37,592 nucleotides of DNA, taken from positions 1 to 37,592 of the forward strand of contig CAKSEH010000016.1 of assembly GCA_934446475.1 (NCBI GenBank), given 5' to 3'. Below, piece by piece: positions 32,697-37,592 of the stretch. A program made the translations under genes and the position numbers. Position 1 is the stretch's first letter, and every line of letters starts with the position of its first letter. Source of the DNA: an uncultured Eubacteriales bacterium (GTDB lineage: Bacteria; Bacillota; Clostridia; Oscillospirales; Acutalibacteraceae). The notes beneath the pieces were generated by a model that had not been told where the DNA came from, searched no databases, and saw nothing but the letters and a program-made list of their open reading frames with translations.

Positions 32697-32861
32697 ATGC
32701 CGAATGCAATGCAGGATATGTGGCACAAAATAACTACGGAATTTTTCCCTACCTCCGGCTATCAGCCTACCTATGAAAGGGATATTGAGGTCTATGCCGA
32801 AGGTGATATGAACGATGAAAATTACCACAGTGAAATTTGGATACCGGTAGTCAAAAAATAA
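32697..32861 (+). pseudogene. C-terminal fragment of a GyrI-like effector-binding protein
   Basis: A 54-residue frame with 'WHKITTEFFPTSGYQP', 'YERDIEVYAEGDM' and 'YHSEIWIPVVKK' matches the final third of AraC-type effector-binding/GyrI-like domains, which usually run ~150 residues. An in-frame stop at 32682-32684 and lack of the N-terminal part show it is truncated. Short but recognisable. Confidence 0.6.
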
Positions 32862-33029
32862 ATTTATATGGTTACTGTTCAAAAGCAAGATTATTATAGA
32901 AATACCTATCTAATTTTGCACCGCTGTAAACAAAGAAAAAGGAATTTTCAGTCCGCATTTGATGATGTGGTCGGAAAAATATGATTTTTCCTGAAAGTGA
33001 CGTTGAAATACCTAAATAAGCATAAAAAA

Positions 33030-33065
33030 TGACCGGAAGTGGAGAATAAACTCTGCTTTCGGTCA
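33030..33065 (-). terminator. Minus-strand terminator behind the tRNA-Pro fragment
   Basis: TGACCG-A-AAGCAGAG...CTCCACTT-CGGTCA forms an interrupted long stem on the minus strand, followed by TTTTTTAT. It sits 6 bp from the tRNA-Pro CCA end, as expected for the native tRNA terminator. Confidence 0.75.
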
Positions 33066-33071
33066 AAATTT

Positions 33072-33116
33072 TGGTCCGAGTGACAGGGATCGAACCTGCG
33101 GCCTGATGGTCCCAAA
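33072..33116 (-). tRNA. 3' half of tRNA-Pro(UGG), probable attachment site
   Basis: On the minus strand the 45 bases begin with the anticodon loop TTTGGGA (anticodon TGG), continue through CCATC, the variable loop, the T arm GCAGG-TTCGATC-CCTGT and end CACTCGGA-CCA. The preceding bases (beyond 33116) do not pair as the 5' half of the anticodon stem and no D arm or acceptor 5' strand exists, so the gene is cut in its anticodon loop. This is the classic crossover point for tyrosine integrases; the missing 5' half should lie at the far end of the inserted element, to the right of the window. Confidence 0.75.
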
Positions 33117-33543
33117 CGGACCTATGAAGGCAATTTCCGCTAAAAATAGCTTTTTCCGCCCCTTTCCGCTCGGAAAACCGCGCTCTTCGCCACTCTTATG
33201 TCCACTGTTTCCGAGTGCTCCGAAACGGTAGGTGGTCTGTTATGTGGTCAACAGCAATTTTCACGGAATAATATGAGCTACACGCCTCTCGCTATCACGC
33301 GAGAGACTTTTGCTTTTATACGGCTATTATAACTCTGAACAACCCCTGATTCAAGTCAAAATTTGCACCGCAGTAGACAAAGAAATACGAGAACTCGCGA
33401 ATGAAGAGTAGAGAAAATTCGGCTGATTTAATATCTAATGTTATTTTAGCCGAGATTTTTGCCTTGAAGGCGAGAACTTTCTCACAAAAAATTAAAAGCC
33501 TACCTATAATTTAATCATTTTGAGATATTTGATTAAATTGGAC
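33117..33543. other. Gene-free left end of the tRNA-Pro island
   Basis: No supported gene. A hairpin CTCTCGC/GCGAGAG (33286-33305) followed by ACTTTTGCTTTT looks like a rightward terminator. A 28-bp stretch at 33360-33387 is an imperfect repeat of 32913-32940. Integrase was not found here. Confidence 0.5.
33286..33305 (+). terminator. Small hairpin with T-rich tail
   Basis: CTCTCGC and GCGAGAG flank TATCAC; ACTTTTGCTTTT follows. It would stop transcripts entering the island from the left. Confidence 0.55.
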
Positions 33544-33572
33544 TTGACAAACAACAAAATTGCGAATATAAT
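33544..33572 (+). promoter_or_regulatory. Perfect consensus promoter for the Fic-HsdM operon
   Basis: TTGACA (33544-33549), 17-bp spacer, TATAAT (33567-33572). The Fic ATG is at 33627 with CAGGAGAAG upstream. This promoter should be strong and constitutive. Confidence 0.75.
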
Positions 33573-33626
33573 ATAATTATATCATAATAATAAAAATGAG
33601 CAAATTGAATTCAGGAGAAGATTGAC

Positions 33627-34685
33627 ATGAGAACTTATGACTACAATAAGAAATGGCAACAACTTTTAACTCCCGAAATCGTGACCATGCTTTCACAAAT
33701 ACACGAATTTAAAGGTGAACAGAATCTGTTTATTGAAGCGCAAAGTGATACTCTTACACAACTTGTTGAAATTGCAAAGATACAAAGTACGGAAGCTTCC
33801 AACAAAATTGAAGGAATCTTTACTTCTGATGAACGCTTGAAAAAACTCGTAACAAACAAAACAACTCCAAGATCTCGCAACGAGCAAGAGATTGCAGGCT
33901 ATAGAGATGTGCTTTCAACCATACACGATAGTTATGAATTTATACCCGTCCGTCCTTCCATCATATTGCAATTGCATCGTGACTTGTATAAGTTCAGCGG
34001 TAAATCTATCGGCGGCGCATATAAAAATGCGGATAATGTGATTGCAGAAGAAGATAACGAAGGTAATCGTTTCGTAAGATTCCAACCGATATCTGCTTGG
34101 GAAACACCGGATTCTATTGAAGCTTTGTGTGATGCGTTTGATGATGCAATAGCCAGAAACGAAGCGGATCCGTTGCTTATCATTCCGATGTTTATTCTCG
34201 ACTTCCTTTGTATCCATCCGTTTAACGATGGCAACGGAAGAATGAGCCGACTGCTGACACTGCTCCTGCTCTATCGTGCAGGTTATATTGTAGGTAAATA
34301 CATTAGTATCGAAAAGGTTATAGAAACAACCAAAGACACCTATTACGAAGCATTGCAAAGCAGCTCACAGGGGTGGCACGAAGAAGAAAATGATTACGCA
34401 CACTTCGTTAGATATATGTTAGGTGTAATTTTATCAGCATATCGTGACTTTTCCTCTCGTGTCAGAGTGCTTACAACAAGCGGAATGTCGAAACCTGACC
34501 GTATACGAGAAATCATTAAGGATACTCTCGGCAAAATCACAAAAACAGAAATTATGCAAAAATGCCCTGATATCAGTCAGGTGACCGTTCAAAGAACTCT
34601 AAATGATCTTATTAAAAACGGTGACATTATAAAAATCGGTGGCGGACGTTATACGTCTTATATTTGGAACAGGGAGAAAGAATAA
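33627..34685 (+). CDS. Fic-domain protein with N-terminal inhibitory helix and C-terminal winged helix
   Basis: Fic proteins usually transfer AMP to target hydroxyls. The Fic_N segment contains the inhibitory motif S58-x-x-x-E62-G ('SNKIEG'), typical of class II Fic proteins that restrain their own activity. The catalytic loop is 'HPFNDGNGRMSR' (H197 first). The C-terminal ~80 residues carry a winged helix ('IREIIKDTLGKITKTEI', 'ISQVTVQRTLNDLIKNGDII'). Length 352 aa is usual. The stop overlaps the hsdM ATG (TAATG), so the two are translated together. Fic genes are often found in type I R-M loci, but what they modify there is not settled. Confidence 0.9.
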   Translation: MRTYDYNKKWQQLLTPEIVTMLSQIHEFKGEQNLFIEAQSDTLTQLVEIAKIQSTEASNKIEGIFTSDERLKKLVTNKTTPRSRNEQEIAGYRDVLSTIHDSYEFIPVRPSIILQLHRDLYKFSGKSIGGAYKNADNVIAEEDNEGNRFVRFQPISAWETPDSIEALCDAFDDAIARNEADPLLIIPMFILDFLCIHPFNDGNGRMSRLLTLLLLYRAGYIVGKYISIEKVIETTKDTYYEALQSSSQGWHEEENDYAHFVRYMLGVILSAYRDFSSRVRVLTTSGMSKPDRIREIIKDTLGKITKTEIMQKCPDISQVTVQRTLNDLIKNGDIIKIGGGRYTSYIWNREKE

Positions 34686-36190
34686 TGATTACAGGTGAAC
34701 TTAAAAATAAAATCGATAGCTTGTGGAATGTTTTTGCCGCAGGCGGTCTCGTAAATCCTTTGGATGTTATCGAGCAGATTACGTATCTTATGTTTATACG
34801 TGACCTCGATGATTCGGATAATCTCCGCGCAAAAGAGAGCGCTATGCTCGGCCTTCCTTACAAGAGCATTTTTGCGGGCGAGGTTACCATCGGCGAACGT
34901 AAAGTTGACGGCAGTCAGTTAAAATGGTCGGTATTCCGTGATTTTCCTGCCGGCAAAATGTATTCCACTATGCAGGAATGGGTGTTCCCATTTATTAAAA
35001 ATCTTGATGGCAAAAAAGACAGTGCTTATTCCAAATATATGGACGACGCTATCTTTAAGCTTCCCACCCCGCTCTTGCTTTCCAAAGTGGTTGATGCCTT
35101 GGATGAAATCTATGCACTTATGGCAAAAGAACAGGATAAGGACGTTCGCGGAGATACATACGAATATCTTCTCAATAAAATTGCACAATCGGGTCTTAAC
35201 GGTCAGTTCCGTACCCCGCGCCATATTATCAAAATGATGGTAGAGATGATGCAGCCCAAAGCAGATGATGTGATTTGCGACCCTGCGTGTGGCACAAGCG
35301 GATTTTTGGTAACTGCCGGCGAATATCTGAAAGATAATCTCAAAGAAGAAATTTTCTTTAATAAGCAGAAAAAAGACCACTATATGAACCACATGTTCTT
35401 CGGTTACGATATGGATCGTACTATGCTTCGTATCGGTGCGATGAATATGATGACTCATGGCGTGGAACACCCGTTTATTGAGTACCGCGACAGCCTTTCC
35501 GACCAAAATCCCGATAAGGACAAGTATTCCCTTATTCTCGCCAACCCGCCTTTCAAGGGAAGTCTCGATTATGATACCGTTTCAACCGACCTTTTGAAAG
35601 TCTGCAAAACCAAGAAAACAGAACTGCTTTTCTTGGCGCTCTTCCTGCGTATGCTTCGCATAGGCGGCAGATGCGCATGTATCGTTCCCGACGGTGTTCT
35701 CTTCGGTTCGTCCACCGCCCACAAAGCAATTCGTAAAACCATTATTGAAGATAACCGCCTTGAAGCCGTTATTTCTATGCCGTCCGGCGTGTTTAAGCCT
35801 TATGCAGGCGTTTCTACCGCTGTTTTAATATTTACAAAAACCGGACATGGCGGCACGGACAAGGTGTGGTTTTACAATATGCAGGCGGACGGATTCAGCC
35901 TTGACGATAAGCGTTCACCGATTGCGGATAATGATATTCCCGACATTATCGCACGCTTTAAAAATCCAGACGGCGAAATTTGCCGCGAGAGAACCGAAAA
36001 ATCGTTTTTTGTGCCCAAAGAGGAAATTGCCGAAAACGATTATGACCTTTCAATAAACAAATACAAAAAGACCGAATATAAACCGGTGGAATATCCGCCT
36101 ACAAGCGAAATTATGGCAGATCTGCGCAAACTTCAAAAGCAAATTGGCGAAGCTATGGACGAATTGGAGGGTATGCTGAATGAAAAATAA
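34685..36190 (+). CDS. hsdM: Type I restriction-modification methyltransferase subunit HsdM
   Basis: N6-adenine DNA methyltransferase subunit of a type I R-M complex. The N-terminal HsdM_N domain ('LKNKIDSLWNVFAAGGLVNP') precedes the SAM-binding motif I 'VICDPACGTSGFLVTAGEYL' (around residue 200) and motif IV 'LILANPPFKGSLDYD' (NPPF near 287). 501 aa is standard. ATG at 34685 is used because GGGAGAAAG lies upstream and it couples to the Fic stop. It needs HsdS for sequence specificity; HsdR is expected to the right of the window. Confidence 0.96.
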   Translation: MITGELKNKIDSLWNVFAAGGLVNPLDVIEQITYLMFIRDLDDSDNLRAKESAMLGLPYKSIFAGEVTIGERKVDGSQLKWSVFRDFPAGKMYSTMQEWVFPFIKNLDGKKDSAYSKYMDDAIFKLPTPLLLSKVVDALDEIYALMAKEQDKDVRGDTYEYLLNKIAQSGLNGQFRTPRHIIKMMVEMMQPKADDVICDPACGTSGFLVTAGEYLKDNLKEEIFFNKQKKDHYMNHMFFGYDMDRTMLRIGAMNMMTHGVEHPFIEYRDSLSDQNPDKDKYSLILANPPFKGSLDYDTVSTDLLKVCKTKKTELLFLALFLRMLRIGGRCACIVPDGVLFGSSTAHKAIRKTIIEDNRLEAVISMPSGVFKPYAGVSTAVLIFTKTGHGGTDKVWFYNMQADGFSLDDKRSPIADNDIPDIIARFKNPDGEICRERTEKSFFVPKEEIAENDYDLSINKYKKTEYKPVEYPPTSEIMADLRKLQKQIGEAMDELEGMLNEK

Positions 36191-36256
36191 TTTGGCATTA
36201 TCATTTACCGGGCAGATGACGGTTTAACAAAAATACAGGACAATGTAAAAAGGTAA
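36180..36256 (+). pseudogene. Frameshifted 5' remnant of a RhuM-family gene
   Basis: An ATG overlapping the hsdM end (36180) gives M-K-N-N, and with one frame change the following bases read 'FGIIIYRADDGLTKIQDNVK' then stop. This matches the start of RhuM/virulence-protein genes often placed between hsdM and hsdS ('IIIY..DG.TKI'). The rest of the gene is absent. Low length makes this tentative. Confidence 0.45.
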
Positions 36257-36338
36257 CAACACGCAATTCCTGTGTGTTGATGAGATTATAAAATTTTAGA
36301 CGAAGTAAAAAATTAAAATCACTTTTAGGTAATACAAG

Positions 36339-37022
36339 ATGAAAATCAAACGAGAGTATGTGATTTCGGAAAATGCAATAGAAGCATTCAATAAGACAAA
36401 GTATGAGGATGTCGTTTTATCCATTATGAATGCTTCGAGGACTGTTTTCCCAAACACTTATAAAAAAGTTGAACTCCAATCAAATGGGGAGTGTGATTTT
36501 GTTGATGTGACGAACGGTTTAAAGTTTGATGCAAAACTTCCGTTCGAGTCGCAACAAATCAGTCAATTGACGAACGGAAAAAAGCACAAACCCTATATTG
36601 AAAGATGGATCAAAGAGTTATTAGATGAAGCAACCGAATATAAACCAGTTGATGTTCGATTAGGAACTTTTGATATAACTTCTACCAAACTTTATAAGAT
36701 CACGAAGAAACACGTGTTAAAAGACAAGGTCGATGAAAATATTATTTTTTTCTTTCCGTTTCCTATAGTAACAAGCATACGGGGAGATTGGACCAGTTTA
36801 CTTGCTACAGATTTTTTAAAGGCAATATTTAACCAATTGAAAAAGGAAGTTGACTTTACCGGAAGAAGTTTATATGTGATATATTTTTCAGGTGAAAAGA
36901 GCATATATGCAGTTAGGGATTTAGGAAAAAATGACATTAATTTTGTGCAATGCACCGAATTTGATAAATATTTTACGAGTGAAATATTGGTTACAGTAAA
37001 GATTGATAAATTTTATTTATAG
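36339..37022 (+). CDS. Unknown protein between hsdM and hsdS, nuclease-like motif
   Basis: A 227-residue soluble protein I cannot assign. It is rich in Lys, lacks signal peptide and membrane helices, and lies in the hsd operon only 10 bp before hsdS. Residues ~50-69 read 'GECDFVDVTNGLKFDAKLPF'; D53/D56 followed by D64-A-K66 have the spacing of a PD-(D/E)xK nuclease core. A second half contains 'IIFFFPFPIVTSIRGDWTSL' and 'VDFTGRSLYVIYFSGEKSIY', compatible with a beta-rich core. No ribosome binding site beyond a weak TTAGG precedes the ATG. It could be an accessory nuclease, a specificity modulator or an unrelated passenger; the fold assignment is a hypothesis. Confidence 0.7.
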   Translation: MKIKREYVISENAIEAFNKTKYEDVVLSIMNASRTVFPNTYKKVELQSNGECDFVDVTNGLKFDAKLPFESQQISQLTNGKKHKPYIERWIKELLDEATEYKPVDVRLGTFDITSTKLYKITKKHVLKDKVDENIIFFFPFPIVTSIRGDWTSLLATDFLKAIFNQLKKEVDFTGRSLYVIYFSGEKSIYAVRDLGKNDINFVQCTEFDKYFTSEILVTVKIDKFYL

Positions 37023-37032
37023 GGATGAAGGT

Positions 37033-37592
37033 ATGAGAGTTAGAACTCAATTAAAGGACATCGTATCATTTTCAAAAGGAAAACAAATAAATGGTGAGGA
37101 ACTGCTTGTTAGCGGTAAATATGATTACTTAAACGGTGGTGTTTTACCGTCCGGAAAATGGAACAAATATAATACAGCAGGCGAAACGGTAACCATAAGT
37201 GAAGGCGGTAATTCCTGTGGCTTTGTTAACTTTATGGAGAAACCATTTTGGTGCGGAGCACATTGTTATTATTTGTTTGAGCCAAAGATCAATGCAAAAT
37301 ACTTGTATTATGCATTGAAAAGTAAGCAATCAAATTTGATGAAAATCCGTTCGGGAGCTTGCATGCCTAATATTAAAAAGAACGATTTAGGTAAATTTAA
37401 GATTGTTTATGATACTGACAGCGATGAGCAATTTAAAACGATAAAAGTGTTAGATACAGTTTCTTTAATGATTGTTGCCTGCCAGAAACAACTTCAAAAA
37501 CTCGATGAACTTGTCAAATCCCGATTTATCGAGATGTTTGGAACGCTTTCAAGCAATGAGCAAAACTTCAAGGTGTTGACAATAGAATCGCT
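37033..37592 (+). CDS. hsdS: Type I restriction specificity subunit HsdS, 5' part (runs off the window)
   Basis: ATG with GGGATGAAGGT upstream begins a frame open to the window end (at least 186 residues). The first target-recognition domain is seen ('LKDIVSFSKGKQINGEELLV', 'DYLNGGVLPSGKWNKYNTAG', 'TVTISEGGNSCGFVNF', 'IRSGACMPNIKKNDLGKFKI') and then the central conserved coiled coil 'QKQLQKLDELVKSRFIEMFG'. HsdS selects the DNA sequence methylated and cut by the complex. The second domain and end lie outside the window. It is in the same operon as hsdM and the unknown gene. Confidence 0.9.
   Translation, partial: MRVRTQLKDIVSFSKGKQINGEELLVSGKYDYLNGGVLPSGKWNKYNTAGETVTISEGGNSCGFVNFMEKPFWCGAHCYYLFEPKINAKYLYYALKSKQSNLMKIRSGACMPNIKKNDLGKFKIVYDTDSDEQFKTIKVLDTVSLMIVACQKQLQKLDELVKSRFIEMFGTLSSNEQNFKVLTIES

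Noticed and set aside
32670..33066. Minus-strand frames at 32670-32888 and 32872-33066 as genes
   Set aside because: They overlap the GyrI tail on the opposite strand and a tRNA terminator, lack ribosome binding sites and match no family.

Overview
The window looks like chromosome of an obligately anaerobic, low-to-mid GC Gram-positive gut clostridium (Oscillospiraceae/Ruminococcaceae-like). The support is strong purine-rich ribosome binding sites, a class III anaerobic ribonucleotide reductase, a very long wall-anchored beta-helix protein with an SPxTG-type tail, a dockerin-bearing secreted transglutaminase-like protein, and AgrA/AgrC-like and OmpR/HisKA two-component systems. No rRNA or complete tRNA is present, so species is not assignable by eye.

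Layout. 1-3551: OmpR-type response regulator, sensor kinase and a membrane-anchored amidase in one operon. 3559-4317: a LysE/ArgO exporter pseudogene. 4349-9580: a degraded 5.2 kb island bracketed by two copies of the last ~30 bp of lysS. It holds an integrase tail, an ECF-sigma fusion gene, an argS tail, a 5'-truncated AlbA_2/COG2865 regulator, an XRE regulator and an excisionase/GNAT chimera. 9551-12203: lysS, greA and a broken membrane-protein gene. 12568-21403: a surface module with a 1688-aa adhesin divergent from a LytTR regulator/GHKL kinase pair, then the transglutaminase-dockerin gene; the regulator operon and the dockerin gene share an identical promoter layout. 21414-27252: dus, yebC, nrdD, nrdG and an M24 peptidase. 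27416-32439: a GH2 glycosidase and an FAD-dependent oxidoreductase. 32560-33065: gene tails and a tRNA terminator. 33072 to the right edge: a second island that begins at the 3' half of a tRNA-Pro and carries Fic, HsdM, a RhuM remnant, an unknown protein and the start of HsdS.

How it works together. The centre is housekeeping (translation, deoxynucleotide synthesis, tRNA modification) mixed with a cell-surface programme probably run by the LytTR system. Both integrative regions sit at classical attachment-type sites (the 3' end of lysS and the 3' half of tRNA-Pro). The lysS island is a graveyard of fused gene fragments; the tRNA-Pro island is an apparently live type I restriction-modification locus with a perfect consensus promoter. 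The most interesting unexplained items are the unknown protein between HsdM and HsdS, the lysS-tail-flanked mosaic, the ECF sigma fusion and the shared CGTTGCAA promoter element. All identifications are from reading the sequence; no database search was run.
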